From the NCBI RefSeq assembly GCF_001045555.1, contig NZ_LFBU01000001.1:2418001-2482000 (forward strand): DNA of 64,000 bases. Reading direction: 5' to 3'. The position numbers were made by a program, and so were the translations under genes. The first letter of the stretch is position 1; the number at the start of each line of letters is the position of its first letter. Positions 1 through 9,568 of the stretch are shown here, piece by piece. The notes beneath the pieces are model-generated. The model ran no database searches, was not told the DNA's origin, and saw nothing but the letters and a program-made list of their open reading frames with translations. Source of the stretch: Marinobacter subterrani (GTDB lineage: Bacteria > Pseudomonadota > Gammaproteobacteria > Pseudomonadales > Oleiphilaceae).

Positions 1-129
1 GAAATCGCCCAGGCCGAAGACAAAGGCTTCCTGCCGGTCGCCCTCGGCCCACGGGTTTTGCGCACCGAAACCGCTCCGGTGGCGGCCATGGCGCTGTGCC
101 AGTGGCTTTGGGGTGATATCGGCGGCTGA
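1..129 (+). CDS. rsmE: 16S rRNA m3U1498 methyltransferase RsmE, C-terminal fragment
   Basis: Frame 1 is open from the first base and encodes 42 residues ending in a TGA. The stretch with GPRVLRTETAP followed by an AxxxxCQWLWGD tail is the typical C-terminus of RsmE, the SPOUT-fold enzyme that methylates U1498 of 16S rRNA; the GxRILRTETA segment belongs to the SAM-binding knot. The 5' part lies outside the window, so nothing can be said about its start or operon. A palindromic repeat follows about 120 bases downstream. Confidence 0.8.
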   Translation, partial: EIAQAEDKGFLPVALGPRVLRTETAPVAAMALCQWLWGDIGG

Positions 130-250
130 CCCTCACCGACCGTACCGCCGTCTCGTGCTGGCACCCAAGTCATTGACATACAGGGGGGCGAACAACATTA
201 TCCTGTTCGGTTTACACGCGGTTGAAGACAACTCTTCATTCGGGGGCTGG

Positions 251-356
251 GTTTCGGAGGGGGCTCTCCAAAACTGTGCGGAGCCATGGATGGCGGAGCC
301 CAAGCGTCACAGGGACGTGCCGCCAGGAGCGTGTTTTGGAGAGCCCCCTCCGAAAC
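251..356. repeat. Long intergenic palindrome, copy A (conserved core, private arms)
   Basis: Arms 251-274 and 333-356 are perfect 24-bp inverted complements (left arm starts GTTTCGGAGGGGGC, inner end TCCAAAAC). They enclose a 58-base core (275-332). The core is nearly identical to that of copy B at 27479-27595 (57 bases) and its right half recurs in copy C near 23773-23818. Only the innermost 8 or so arm bases are shared with copy B; the outer arm differs, yet each copy is self-complementary. It lies between rsmE and the DUF445 gene, both on the plus strand, and would form a stable hairpin that could stop transcription. Reading frames through it are probably not genes. Confidence 0.85.
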
Positions 357-399
357 ACAGCGAACTCCCAAATACCAGAAAATAAACGCGAGTATCAGG

Positions 400-1629
400 A
401 TGACAAGCCTGCTAAGCACCCAAGAATTCTGGCAATACCTCAGCATCCCGGTGATTGCCGCCCTGATTGGCTGGAGCACCAACTGGCTTGCCATCAAGAT
501 GACCTTCTACCCCCTGGAATTCATCGGCAAACCACCGCTCCTTGGCTGGCAGGGCATCATCCCGTCAAAAGCCCGAAAAATGGCGGCCATCAGCGTTGAC
601 GCCACCATCGCCAAAATCGGCACGGTACGGGAAATTTTCCAGCAGATTGATCCGAAAGTCCTCGCCACCCACATCGTCTACTCGGTCGACCCACGCATCG
701 AAGAATACGTGGACGAAATGATGCTGAAGGAATACCCCACCTTCTGGGAAAACCTGCCGGCCTCTGCCCGGAAAATGGTTTACGACCGGGTGCGCCGGTC
801 CACGCCGCAACTGGTGGACAACCTCGTTGAAGACGTGTCTGACAACATCGAGGACCTGCTCGACATCAAGGGCATGGTGATCGAACGCCTGGCCAGCGAC
901 AAAAGGCTGCTTAACAGGATTTTCCTCGAATGTGGCGAAGTCGAGTTCCGGTTCATCATCAACTCCGGCCTCTATTTCGGTTTCCTGTTCGGCCTGGTTC
1001 AAATGGCTGTCTGGTATGTTTACCCGATGTGGTGGGTGCTGCCCTTCTTCGGCCTGCTCGTGGGCTGGGCCACCAACTGGATTGCCCTCAACGTCATCTT
1101 CCGCCCGCTACACCCCAGAAAAGTAGGCCCCTTCCGGATTCAGGGCCTGTTTCTGAAGCGTCAGCCTGCGGTGGCGGAATCCTTCTGCCACATTGTTACC
1201 CACGAAATTCTAACCGTTGGCAACATCATCAACGCCATTCTCGAAGGCCCCAAGGGCGACCGTGCCCGCAACATGGTGAAGAAACACATCAAGCCCCTGG
1301 TGGACGAAACCGCCGGCATGGGCAAGGCGTTGACCCAGGTAGCCTTTGGCCCCACCGGTTTTGCCACCCTGAAAAACCAGGTGGGCGAGAAAGCCATCGA
1401 AATATCCCGGACCTCCTTTAACAACCCGGTCTTCGAGAAAGACCGGGCCCGGGCGGTCGAATCCATCATGGTGGAGCGAATGGTTGCCCTTTCCTCAGAG
1501 GAGTTCCAGGATCTGCTCCGGCCCTGCTTCCAGGAAGATGAAATCAAGCTTATCCTGGTAGGCGCGTTCCTCGGCCTGGCCGCCGGTATCTGCCAACTGG
1601 TCTTCGTGTTCGGAGAATCCTTGCTGTAA
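400..1629 (+). CDS. DUF445 family membrane protein
   Basis: 409 residues from the ATG at 400; function not established. The N-terminus (FWQYLSIPVIAALIGWSTNW) and a second segment (VLPFFGLLVGWATNWIALN) are the paired GW(S/A)TNW-containing membrane segments of the DUF445 family, and a last hydrophobic helix lies at the C-terminus (LILVGAFLGLAAGICQLVFV). In-frame ATG codons upstream fall inside palindrome copy A, so a longer start is unlikely; the Shine-Dalgarno match before 400 is weak (CAGG only). The next gene on the same strand begins about 110 bases later with its own ribosome site, so this is probably a single-gene unit. Family call is firm, role unknown. Confidence 0.8.
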   Translation: MTSLLSTQEFWQYLSIPVIAALIGWSTNWLAIKMTFYPLEFIGKPPLLGWQGIIPSKARKMAAISVDATIAKIGTVREIFQQIDPKVLATHIVYSVDPRIEEYVDEMMLKEYPTFWENLPASARKMVYDRVRRSTPQLVDNLVEDVSDNIEDLLDIKGMVIERLASDKRLLNRIFLECGEVEFRFIINSGLYFGFLFGLVQMAVWYVYPMWWVLPFFGLLVGWATNWIALNVIFRPLHPRKVGPFRIQGLFLKRQPAVAESFCHIVTHEILTVGNIINAILEGPKGDRARNMVKKHIKPLVDETAGMGKALTQVAFGPTGFATLKNQVGEKAIEISRTSFNNPVFEKDRARAVESIMVERMVALSSEEFQDLLRPCFQEDEIKLILVGAFLGLAAGICQLVFVFGESLL

Positions 1630-1738
1630 ATTCCCGCGTTAATTCCCGGGCTTAATCTGTGCAAGGGTGCGTCGTACATCTATACTCACCGCGTACCGGT
1701 GTTTCATTTTTCACGACGGCTTTACGCGGAGGCAACGG

Positions 1739-2788
1739 ATGCCAGGTTTTCTCTCCTGGATTTCAGGATTATTCACTACCGCAACGCCCACACCACCCGC
1801 CCCGGAGGCGCGATTGTTCAATCCGTCGCAGGAGACTCCGTCAGGCGATAACCAGGACAGGGCCCCGGAGCTCGCCCAGCAGCTTGAGGAACACCTGTTC
1901 TGCTGGTTGCTGGATGCCGAACCTTCCGCTCTGAGAACCGACTTCTCCGCCAGTGAGGACATACTGGAGGAACTGCACCAGCGTCTGTCCAATAACCGCA
2001 TGGACGAGCTCCCCAGGCAGCCAATGAGCCTGCCAATGCTGATGCGGGCACTGTCTGACGAGTCCACAGACCGGCAGCGGCTTACCGACATCATCCTGGG
2101 AGACCCCTCCCTGACTGACCAGCTTCTTCAGATTGCCAACAGCCCCTACTTCCGCCCGGGCGATCATGCCATTGAGTCGGTGGACCAGGCGGTGTTTGTG
2201 CTCGGCGTGGATGGTATCCGGAATGTCATAGCGGCTGCGGTAATGCGCCCGATGATGGCCGCCAGGAACAGCCGGGAAGCGCTCTTCGGCCAGCGTGCCT
2301 GGCGCTGGGGCCTGACCTGTGCGCGGGCATCGGAACTGATTGCGAGAATACATGGTGAGGACACCAGCGCCCATTTCATGGTGGGACTGCTGCCTTCGCT
2401 GGCCTACATTACCATCCGGCGGGAGTTGCAGCGGATCTGTCGGTCCCGGACAACCACCGGAGAACCCGAGCCAGCCCTGATTCGCCACGCGCTGGCCCGC
2501 TACCAATGGGCCACCTGCCAATTGCTGGCCAACGAGTGGAATCTGCCGCCCAAGTACCACGCCTACCTTCTGGCGGCAGAACGCCCTGCCCCGAGACAGA
2601 AACACACACCGCTGACCGATGGCATGATCATCGGTACCCGGGAAGTTCTCCGGCACGCCAACCAGCGCAATCTGGCGGAAGAGGCCCTGCCCAAGGTTCT
2701 CCGGCTGACCGAAGAACAGATCAGCAATGTCCGCCGGGCACTGCAGACCATGCTCCGGGAGGGTGGGCGCTCAACTGTCCGGAACTGA
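1739..2788 (+). CDS. HDOD domain protein
   Basis: 349 residues from the ATG at 1739, chosen because GGAGG (1728-1732) sits six bases upstream; a longer frame back to 1667 has no ribosome site. Residues about 75-270 resemble an HDOD domain, a catalytically inactive HD relative used in bacterial signalling: ELPRQPMSLPMLMRAL, then ILGDPSLTDQLLQIANSPYF and SVDQAVFVLGVDGIRNVI. There is no obvious output domain such as EAL or GGDEF, and the first 70 residues look like linker. The 3' end overlaps the convergent membrane protein gene by 18 bases. The specific role cannot be read from sequence. Confidence 0.8.
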   Translation: MPGFLSWISGLFTTATPTPPAPEARLFNPSQETPSGDNQDRAPELAQQLEEHLFCWLLDAEPSALRTDFSASEDILEELHQRLSNNRMDELPRQPMSLPMLMRALSDESTDRQRLTDIILGDPSLTDQLLQIANSPYFRPGDHAIESVDQAVFVLGVDGIRNVIAAAVMRPMMAARNSREALFGQRAWRWGLTCARASELIARIHGEDTSAHFMVGLLPSLAYITIRRELQRICRSRTTTGEPEPALIRHALARYQWATCQLLANEWNLPPKYHAYLLAAERPAPRQKHTPLTDGMIIGTREVLRHANQRNLAEEALPKVLRLTEEQISNVRRALQTMLREGGRSTVRN

Positions 2789-4132
2789 TTCCGTTTCGGG
2801 CGGTGGCGTGCGGCTCGTCTCCGGCAGGCTGCGAGTTCCGCGCAACAGCTCGGCGAAAGTCCGGCTCTCATCCGCTCTTTGCGTGCCAAGAAGGTCTGCC
2901 GGCACCGCTGCCGGAATCCGGTCAACAATCCGGTCCTCGTCGTGGCGCACGACCTTCAGAACCTCGCCTACGGTAATCAGGTCCAGCGCCCGCCCGGGCA
3001 CCAGTTTGTCACCCTGCCTCCCGGCCAGGGACAGCAGGCCGGCCCTGATGAGTTTGTCACTCAGGGCACGGGTAACCTCTCCCGGCACTCTCAGATGGTG
3101 CTCCATTACTTCCTGCTGTGGTGCCGGTTTGCCCTCACTGAACGGTTTGGCAACCATCCACATGATGGCCAGCCCCACCCGCTCCTGTAATTCCGGGGCC
3201 AGTTGTACCTCCCGGCGCTTCGCCACCGATCCGGGATTCTGCAGATAGAACGCCAGGCTGGCGCCCAGCAGCAGGATCATCCAGTTCAGGTAGATCCAGA
3301 TCAGCAGGATAATGCCGATCGCAAAACTGGAATAAATGGCCGCGTATCTGGCGGACCCGGCCACAAAGGAGGCAAACAGCATGCCCGCAGCCTGCCAGGA
3401 GACCCCGGCAATCAGGCCGCCAATAAAGGCATAGCGCAACTTGACTCGGGTATTGGGCATGAAGATATAAACAAAGGTAAAAGCACCGACCACCAGGAAG
3501 AACGGTGTGAAGCGGCTGACGACCAGAATCAATGAACCAAAGGGCTCGATCTCAATCAGCGCCTGCACAAAGGTCGACGAGAAAATAGTGGCGCTGATAC
3601 CGATCGCCGAGACCATCAGCAGTGGCCCCACCATGATCACACTCAGATAGTTGCTGAAGCGCTGTGCCATGGAACGCATATCCGGCACGCGCCAGATCAT
3701 GTTGAAGGAGCGTTCGATCTTCTGCAGCAGGGAAACCACCGTGTAAACCAGCAGAGCAAGGCCCACCGAACCCAGCACACCCACTTTCATGTTGTCCACG
3801 AATCCGAGAATCTTCTCCGCCAGGTCGACGCCCTCGGCCCCCAAAGGCTGGAAAAACTGAAACAGGAAAGGCTCCATTTTCTGGTGCACCCCCAGAGCCT
3901 TGAGCACCGAAAAGCTCAGTGCCAACAGCGGCACAACGCTCAGCAGCGTGGTGTAGACCAGACTCATGGCATGAAGGGTCAACTGCCCACTTAACACATC
4001 CCTGGCCATCGCATAAGCGGTACGGCCTACCTTGTACAACCAGGTCCAGGGCCAGCTCTGGGGCGGGTTGGGGTTGGCCAGAATCCAGCTCTCTGCAGCC
4101 TGGAGCCGTTCTTTCAATTGGAATGAAGCCAC
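2771..4132 (-). CDS. YihY/BrkB family inner-membrane protein
   Basis: 453 residues from a GTG at 4132 with AGGA seven bases upstream. Several strongly hydrophobic helices lie in residues about 50-310, with the family blocks HAMSLVYTTLLSVVPLLALS, FNMIWRVP, FTFVYIFMPNTRVKLRYAF and IYSSFAIGIILLIWIYLNW. Members were once called RNase BN, but that activity belongs to another protein; the molecular role of YihY/BrkB proteins is uncertain. After the membrane part comes a soluble tail of about 130 residues with a winged-helix-like look (LIRAGLLSLAGRQGDKLVPG) and a polar end. It overlaps the HDOD gene by 18 bases at their 3' ends. Confidence 0.82.
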   Translation of the reverse strand: MASFQLKERLQAAESWILANPNPPQSWPWTWLYKVGRTAYAMARDVLSGQLTLHAMSLVYTTLLSVVPLLALSFSVLKALGVHQKMEPFLFQFFQPLGAEGVDLAEKILGFVDNMKVGVLGSVGLALLVYTVVSLLQKIERSFNMIWRVPDMRSMAQRFSNYLSVIMVGPLLMVSAIGISATIFSSTFVQALIEIEPFGSLILVVSRFTPFFLVVGAFTFVYIFMPNTRVKLRYAFIGGLIAGVSWQAAGMLFASFVAGSARYAAIYSSFAIGIILLIWIYLNWMILLLGASLAFYLQNPGSVAKRREVQLAPELQERVGLAIMWMVAKPFSEGKPAPQQEVMEHHLRVPGEVTRALSDKLIRAGLLSLAGRQGDKLVPGRALDLITVGEVLKVVRHDEDRIVDRIPAAVPADLLGTQRADESRTFAELLRGTRSLPETSRTPPPETESVPDS

Positions 4133-4271
4133 TATAGGTCCTGTCGTTCCTTGTTTTATTCAGGTTATCAGTCAGATATCCAGTCTCAACCAAGTATGGC
4201 TGATTCGCGAGTGATTGCGACACCCGCGTCCACAACAGGACCGGCAGGGGTTCCAGAAACTATCGCGTTTT

Positions 4272-5207
4272 TCAGGTAACCGATGCGAGATTGGCGGCAG
4301 TAATACCCACAATCCGCTGCCGCGCCTCGCGGCTTGCCCAGGCAGAGTGCGGAGTAATGATCAGGTTGGGAATATCGTCCGCCAGCAGGGGGTTGCCGTT
4401 TCGGGGTGGCTCCGCGGTGAGCACGTCGAATCCCGCACCACCGATTTCCCCGGCCCTCAGGGCATCCGCCAGCGCCTGTTCGTTCACCAGTCCACCGCGA
4501 CTGGTGTTGATCAGCAACGAATCCGGCTTCATCATTTTCAGCTCCCGGGCGCCGATCAGATCACGGGTTTCATCGGTGAGCAGGCAATGCAGTGACAACA
4601 CATCCACCCGGGGCAAAAGCTCGTCCAGAGGCATCCGGGGGTAACCATCAACGGTTCCCGCCCCCTGCCCCGGCCGGGCGCCCAGCATCACTTTCATGCC
4701 AAAGGCCGCCGCCCGTTCCGCCACCCCCTGGCCCAGATCACCATAGCCCACTATTCCAAGCGTACGCCCCTCCAGCTCCATGATCGGATGATCCATCAGG
4801 CAGAACATCTTGCTCCGGCCCCAACGCCCGGCCTGCACATCCCGGCTGTAATCCAGCAGACGGGTTGCCAACGCCAGCATCAGTGCCATGGTGTGCTGGG
4901 CAACAGTGGAACGACCGTAGTTGGTGACGTTCATAACTTTGATGCCGTGCGCCTTTGCGGCGGCCTGGTCAATGTTATTCAGCCCCGTGGCCACCACGGC
5001 GATGGTTTTCAGCTCCGGACAGGCCTCAAAATGCTCCCGGCCAAGCACCACCTTATTAACGAGAACCGTATCAAAACCCCGAATGCGATCCAGCACCGCC
5101 TCTGCAGGCGTGGTGTCATGCTTTTCAAGCGCACCGGTTACCGACTCAATCGGGGACAGATCCACGTCATCGCCAAGGGTTTTGGCATCAAGGAACACCG
5201 CTTTCAT
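4272..5207 (-). CDS. D-2-hydroxyacid dehydrogenase, hydroxypyruvate/glycerate type
   Basis: 311 residues from the ATG at 5207, which has AGGAG seven bases upstream; an in-frame start ten codons earlier lacks one. The NAD-binding Rossmann motif reads GIVGYGDLGQGVAERAAAFG. The catalytic Arg, Glu and His of the family fit INTSRGGLVNE, AGFDVLTAEPP and ITPHSAW. The enzyme should reduce 2-keto acids such as hydroxypyruvate or glyoxylate with NAD(P)H, like HprA; the exact substrate cannot be told. It is divergent from the thiopurine methyltransferase gene, with about 80 bases between the two starts. Confidence 0.85.
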   Translation of the reverse strand: MKAVFLDAKTLGDDVDLSPIESVTGALEKHDTTPAEAVLDRIRGFDTVLVNKVVLGREHFEACPELKTIAVVATGLNNIDQAAAKAHGIKVMNVTNYGRSTVAQHTMALMLALATRLLDYSRDVQAGRWGRSKMFCLMDHPIMELEGRTLGIVGYGDLGQGVAERAAAFGMKVMLGARPGQGAGTVDGYPRMPLDELLPRVDVLSLHCLLTDETRDLIGARELKMMKPDSLLINTSRGGLVNEQALADALRAGEIGGAGFDVLTAEPPRNGNPLLADDIPNLIITPHSAWASREARQRIVGITAANLASVT

Positions 5208-5286
5208 ACATTTCTCCTGAATCCAGATAGCCAAAGATTAAGTTAGACTGACACAAACGTCCAAATGTCCGAGAGGGGAGGCAACC

Positions 5287-5940
5287 ATGGAACACGAATT
5301 CTGGCACGAACGCTGGGCCAAAAAGGAAATCGGATTTCACGAGGGCACCGTTAACCAGTACCTCTATGACCACTGGCCCGATCTGGCCGGCAAGAGTAAC
5401 GAAACGGTCCTTGTCCCTCTGTGCGGCAAGGCGCACGACATGTGGTGGTTGCATGACCGGGGCCACCCGATCATCGGCGTGGAACTCAGCGACATCGCCT
5501 GCAAGGACTTCTTCGAAGAAGCCGGCGAAAAAGCCAACGTCCGCCCGGGCGAGCCCTTCACCACCTTCAGACACGACAACCTGCAACTCTGGTGTGGTGA
5601 TTTTTTCCAGCTGGTTCCCGAAGACCTCAAACACATCCGCCTGGTCTACGACCGCGCCGCCCTCATCGCCCTGCCCCCGGAAATGCGCAAAGGCTATGTT
5701 GAACACCTGACGGCCGTCATCCCGGATGGCACCAGAATACTGCTGATCACCCTGGACTACGACACCGAAATCAAGGGCCCGCCGTTCAACGTCAGCGACA
5801 AAGAAGTCCGCGAGCTCTACCAGAACGACTATAAAATCGAACACATCCTGACCAACACCCTGGCAAAGGATCATCCGTTTACCAAGCGAAAAGGTCTGGA
5901 AAACGCCTCGGAAAGCGTGTTCCGTTTAACCAAACTGTAG
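5287..5940 (+). CDS. tpm: Thiopurine S-methyltransferase
   Basis: 217 residues, the normal size for bacterial TPMT. The start matches the family (FWHERWAKKEIGFHEGTVN), followed by the SAM-binding block VLVPLCGKAHDMWWLHDRGH, then VELSDIACKDFF and DRAALIALPPEMRKGY. The enzyme transfers a methyl group from SAM to thiopurines, and in bacteria also to selenium or tellurium oxyanions, which may be nearer its natural role. GAGGGGAGGCAACC precedes the ATG, a good ribosome site. It appears monocistronic and is followed by a strong palindrome that may end its transcript. Confidence 0.9.
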   Translation: MEHEFWHERWAKKEIGFHEGTVNQYLYDHWPDLAGKSNETVLVPLCGKAHDMWWLHDRGHPIIGVELSDIACKDFFEEAGEKANVRPGEPFTTFRHDNLQLWCGDFFQLVPEDLKHIRLVYDRAALIALPPEMRKGYVEHLTAVIPDGTRILLITLDYDTEIKGPPFNVSDKEVRELYQNDYKIEHILTNTLAKDHPFTKRKGLENASESVFRLTKL

Positions 5941-5971
5941 CGCTCCGGCGACTCACCTCAAAGGCCTGACC

Positions 5972-6062
5972 GGAGTGTATCGGGGGTCTTTCCGAAAACG
6001 AATTTGATGTCTGAGCGCAGCGAGTTGCCAATTCGTTTTCGGAAAGACCCCCGGTGCACTCC
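5972..6062. repeat. Long intergenic palindrome D, possible terminator
   Basis: Arms 5981-6004 and 6030-6053 are perfect 24-bp inverted complements (CGGGGGTCTTTCCGAAAACG plus AATT). Counting outward to 5972 and 6062 the arms reach 33 bp with two mismatches. The loop (6005-6029) contains CTGAGCGCAGCGAG. The layout resembles copies A and B, a long perfect stem around a fixed-looking core, but the core sequence is different. It lies 31 bases after tpm and could act as a terminator. The rest of the 376-base gap to prkA (6063-6316) shows no gene or recognisable operator; the prkA promoter must be there, but no box is convincing. Confidence 0.8.
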
Positions 6063-6316
6063 AGCCCGCAAGCTACAAAAACCCCACACCGCTCTAACAT
6101 AATTTAATGAACCTTAACCACTCACCCACTGTCCAACTTCCCAACCGTGAACTAAGCTCAAAGTAAGCAAGCCGCCCGCGACAAGTTCGCGCACAGGCTT
6201 GTAAGTATCCATTCCTTCCACCCATAACTAAATAAACCGCCCGGACGGGCGGAGCCAACTGCAACGGGGAAATTGCGTGAACTGAAAGCTGAAGATACAG
6301 CGAGCGAGGGCGATCT

Positions 6317-8239
6317 ATGAGCATACTGCAGCACTTCAAAGACCGGTATGAGAGTACCCAGGAAGAAGAATACACCCTGGAGGAATACCTGGAGATCTGC
6401 AAAAAGGACGCAACGGCCTATGCCACGGCCGCTGAGCGAATGTTAATTGCCATCGGCGAACCCGAACTCGCCGACACCTCCCGTGATACCCGGCTGTCAC
6501 GCATCTTTTCCAACAAGGTCATCAAGCGCTATCCCGAGTTTTCCGAGTTCTATGGCATGGAAGATGCCGTGGAAAACATCGTCTCCTTCTTCCGCCACGC
6601 CGCCCAGGGCCTGGAAGAGAAGAAACAGATTCTTTACCTGCTTGGCCCGGTGGGCGGCGGTAAATCCTCCCTGGCGGAAAAACTCAAGTCACTGATGCAG
6701 AAGGTGCCTTTCTACGCCATCAAGGGTTCGCCGGTGAACGAGTCGCCGCTGGGCCTGTTCGACCCGGCCGAGGATGCCCAGATTCTGGAAGAGGAATACG
6801 GCATCCCCGCCCGCTACCTGAAGAGCATCATGTCGCCCTGGGCCGTCAAACGCCTGCACGAGTACGGTGGCGACATCAGCCAGTTCCGGGTAGTCAAGAA
6901 ATACCCCTCCGTGCTCGACCAGATCGGCGTCTCCAAGACCGAACCTGGCGACGACAACAACCAGGACATTTCCGCCCTCGTGGGCAAGGTCAACATCCGC
7001 ATGCTGGAAGATTTCTCCCAGGATGACCCGGATGCCTACAGCTTCAGTGGCGGGCTGTGCAAAGCCAACCAGGGCCTGATGGAGTTTGTGGAAATGTTCA
7101 AGGCGCCGATCAAGGTGCTGCACCCGCTGCTGACCGCCACCCAGGAAGGCAACTACAACACCACCGAAGGCATGGGTTCCGTGCCCTTTGACGGCGTTAT
7201 CCTGGCCCACTCCAACGAATCCGAGTGGCAGACCTTCCGCAACAACAAGCACAACGAAGCCTTCCTTGACCGGGTGTACATCGTCAAGGTGCCTTACTGT
7301 GTGCGGGTGACCGAAGAAATCGAGATCTACAGGAAGCTGCTCAGCAACAGCTCGCTGGAAGGCGCTCCCTGCGCGCCAGACACCCTGGACATGCTGGCCC
7401 AGTTCTCGGTGCTGTCCCGGATCAAGGAGCCGGAAAACTCCAGTATCTTCTCGAAAATGCGGGTCTACGACGGCCAGAACATCAAGGACACCGACCCCAA
7501 GGCCAAATCGATCCAGGAATACCGCGATGCCGCCGGCGTGATGGAAGGCATGGACGGCCTGTCCACCCGGTTTGCCTTCAAGATCCTGTCCAAGGTGTTC
7601 AACTTTGACACCACCGAAGTGGCGGCCAACCCGGTGCACCTGCTCTATGTGCTGGAAAAGCAGATTGAACAGGAGCAGTTCCCGCCCGAAACCCATGAGA
7701 AATATCTCCGGTTTATCAAGGAGTTCCTGGCACCGCACTATGTGCAGTTTATCGGCAAGGAAATCCAGACCGCGTATCTGGAAAGCTACAGCGAGTATGG
7801 CCAGAACCTGTTCGACCGCTACGTCACCTATGCCGACTTCTGGATCCAGGACCAGGAATACCGCGACCCGGAAACCGGCGAAATTCTCGACCGCTCGGCC
7901 ATCAACGACGAGCTGGAGAAAATCGAGAAGCCGGCAGGCATCAGCAATCCGAAGGACTTCCGCAACGAGGTGGTCAACTTTGTCCTGCGGGCCCGGGCCA
8001 ACAATCAGGGCCGCAACCCGTCCTGGCTCAGCTATGAAAAGCTGCGCAGCGTGATCGAGAAGAAGATGTTCTCGAACACCGAGGACCTGTTGCCGGTGAT
8101 TTCCTTCAACCCGAAGGCCAGCAACGAGGATCAGAAAAAGCACAAGCAGTTCGTCGAGCGTATGGTCGATCGAGGCTACACGGAGAAGCAGGTTCGGCTG
8201 TTGGCCGAATGGTATCTGCGGGTACGCAAGTCTCACTAA
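6317..8239 (+). CDS. prkA: PrkA family serine protein kinase / AAA+ ATPase (YeaG)
   Basis: 640 residues, full length for PrkA/YeaG. Walker A is GPVGGGKSS (residues 110-118) in an AAA-type domain, and the C-terminal third is the PrkA kinase-like region (NVLFD-type core around NLFDRYVTYADFWIQD). Published work on E. coli YeaG links it to nitrogen-starvation and stationary-phase responses together with YeaH; B. subtilis PrkA acts in sporulation control. GAGGG lies nine bases before the ATG. It is first in a prkA-yeaH-spoVR cluster (gap of 33 bases to yeaH), a conserved trio in proteobacteria. Confidence 0.95.
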   Translation: MSILQHFKDRYESTQEEEYTLEEYLEICKKDATAYATAAERMLIAIGEPELADTSRDTRLSRIFSNKVIKRYPEFSEFYGMEDAVENIVSFFRHAAQGLEEKKQILYLLGPVGGGKSSLAEKLKSLMQKVPFYAIKGSPVNESPLGLFDPAEDAQILEEEYGIPARYLKSIMSPWAVKRLHEYGGDISQFRVVKKYPSVLDQIGVSKTEPGDDNNQDISALVGKVNIRMLEDFSQDDPDAYSFSGGLCKANQGLMEFVEMFKAPIKVLHPLLTATQEGNYNTTEGMGSVPFDGVILAHSNESEWQTFRNNKHNEAFLDRVYIVKVPYCVRVTEEIEIYRKLLSNSSLEGAPCAPDTLDMLAQFSVLSRIKEPENSSIFSKMRVYDGQNIKDTDPKAKSIQEYRDAAGVMEGMDGLSTRFAFKILSKVFNFDTTEVAANPVHLLYVLEKQIEQEQFPPETHEKYLRFIKEFLAPHYVQFIGKEIQTAYLESYSEYGQNLFDRYVTYADFWIQDQEYRDPETGEILDRSAINDELEKIEKPAGISNPKDFRNEVVNFVLRARANNQGRNPSWLSYEKLRSVIEKKMFSNTEDLLPVISFNPKASNEDQKKHKQFVERMVDRGYTEKQVRLLAEWYLRVRKSH

Positions 8240-8272
8240 GTCGGTGACCACTCACTGAGCTGGAGTTACGCC

Positions 8273-9568
8273 ATGGGAATGACCCACATAGTCGACCGGC
8301 GACTGAACGGTAAGAACAAGAGCGCGGTGAACCGGGAACGGTTCCTGCGCCGCTACCGCCACCATATCAAGCGTGCGGTGGCGGATGCGGTGCAGAAGCG
8401 CTCGATTACAGATATTGAACGGGGCGAGAACGTCAGTATTCCGTCCCGGGACATCGAAGAGCCCATTTTCCACCATGGCCCGGGCGGCAAGCGGGAAGTG
8501 GTGCATCCGGGCAACCAGGAATTCGTGGCCGGGGATACCATACCCAAGCCCGAAGGCGGCGGAGGCCAGGGTTCCGGACAGGGGCAGGCCAGCCCGGATG
8601 GCGAGGGCATGGATGAGTTCGCCTTCCAGATTACCCAGGAAGAATTCCTGGATTTTCTGTTCGACGATCTCGAACTGCCCAACCTGGCCCGCAAGAAGCT
8701 GAAAGACACCGAAGCGTTCAAGTATGTCCGCTCCGGTTTCAGCACCCAGGGGGTACCGGCGAAACTGGATGTGGTGCGCTCATTGCGCGGCGCCCACGCC
8801 CGGCGTCTGGGCCTTGGCGGCGCCCGCAAGAAGAAAATCCGGGATCTGGAGAAACAGCTTGAGGCCCTGAAATCGGCACCGGAGGATCTGGACCCGGCCT
8901 TCAGCCATGAAGACCAGATTCAGGTTCTGGAAGAGGAAATCGCCCGGCTGAAGGCCAATGTGAAGCGCATTCCCTTCATTGATGAGATCGACCTGCGCTA
9001 CCGTCAGCATCTCAAGCAACCGCAACCGGCCACCAGCGCTGTGATGTTCTGCCTGATGGATGTGTCCGGCTCGATGACCCAGATGCACAAGGACATCGCC
9101 AAGCGCTTTTTCATCCTGCTATATCTGTTCCTGAAGAAGAACTACAAGAAGATCGAAGTGGTCTTCATTCGCCACCACACCAGCGCCAAGGAAGTGGACG
9201 AGGAGGAATTTTTCTATTCCCGGGAGACCGGTGGCACCATCGTCTCCAGTGCCCTCAAGCTGATGCACAAGATCATTGAGTCCCGTTACTCCCCGGCTGA
9301 ATGGAATATCTACGCGGCCCAGGCATCCGACGGCGACAACTGGAACGACGATTCCCCGGTCTGTGGCAAGATTCTGGCCGACAGTATCCTGCCGCTGGTC
9401 CAGTACTTCGCCTATGTGGAAATTACCCCGCAGGATCACCAGATGCTCTGGTACGAATACGAGAAGATCCAGGAGCGCTTCCCCCAGAGTTTTGCCTTGC
9501 AGCAGATCGCCGACCCCGGCGAAATCTACCCGGTGTTCCGCCAGCTGTTCGAGAGGAAAGCCGCATGA
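8273..9568 (+). CDS. yeaH: YeaH family protein (DUF444, VWA-like)
   Basis: 431 residues. A coiled-coil-like charged segment lies near residues 185-235, then a von Willebrand A-like fold with the MIDAS-type motif [15 protein letters not shown] around residue 260 and the [19 protein letters not shown] block that is characteristic of DUF444. A Gly/Gln-rich linker ([12 protein letters not shown]) lies near residue 100. Its biochemical activity is unknown; it is co-conserved with PrkA/YeaG and SpoVR. GGAG precedes the ATG. The stop overlaps the spoVR start (ATGA at 9565-9568), indicating translational coupling. Confidence 0.93.
   Translation: MGMTHIVDRRLNGKNKSAVNRERFLRRYRHHIKRAVADAVQKRSITDIERGENVSIPSRDIEEPIFHHGPGGKREVVHPGNQEFVAGDTIPKPEGGGGQGSGQGQASPDGEGMDEFAFQITQEEFLDFLFDDLELPNLARKKLKDTEAFKYVRSGFSTQGVPAKLDVVRSLRGAHARRLGLGGARKKKIRDLEKQLEALKSAPEDLDPAFSHEDQIQVLEEEIARLKANVKRIPFIDEIDLRYRQHLKQPQPATSAVMFCLMDVSGSMTQMHKDIAKRFFILLYLFLKKNYKKIEVVFIRHHTSAKEVDEEEFFYSRETGGTIVSSALKLMHKIIESRYSPAEWNIYAAQASDGDNWNDDSPVCGKILADSILPLVQYFAYVEITPQDHQMLWYEYEKIQERFPQSFALQQIADPGEIYPVFRQLFERKAA

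Noticed and set aside
198..599. Open frames of 90-125 codons on both strands through palindrome copy A
   Set aside because: They are read through the stem-loop repeat; similar frames occur in copy B, and none has a ribosome site or family match outside the repeat.
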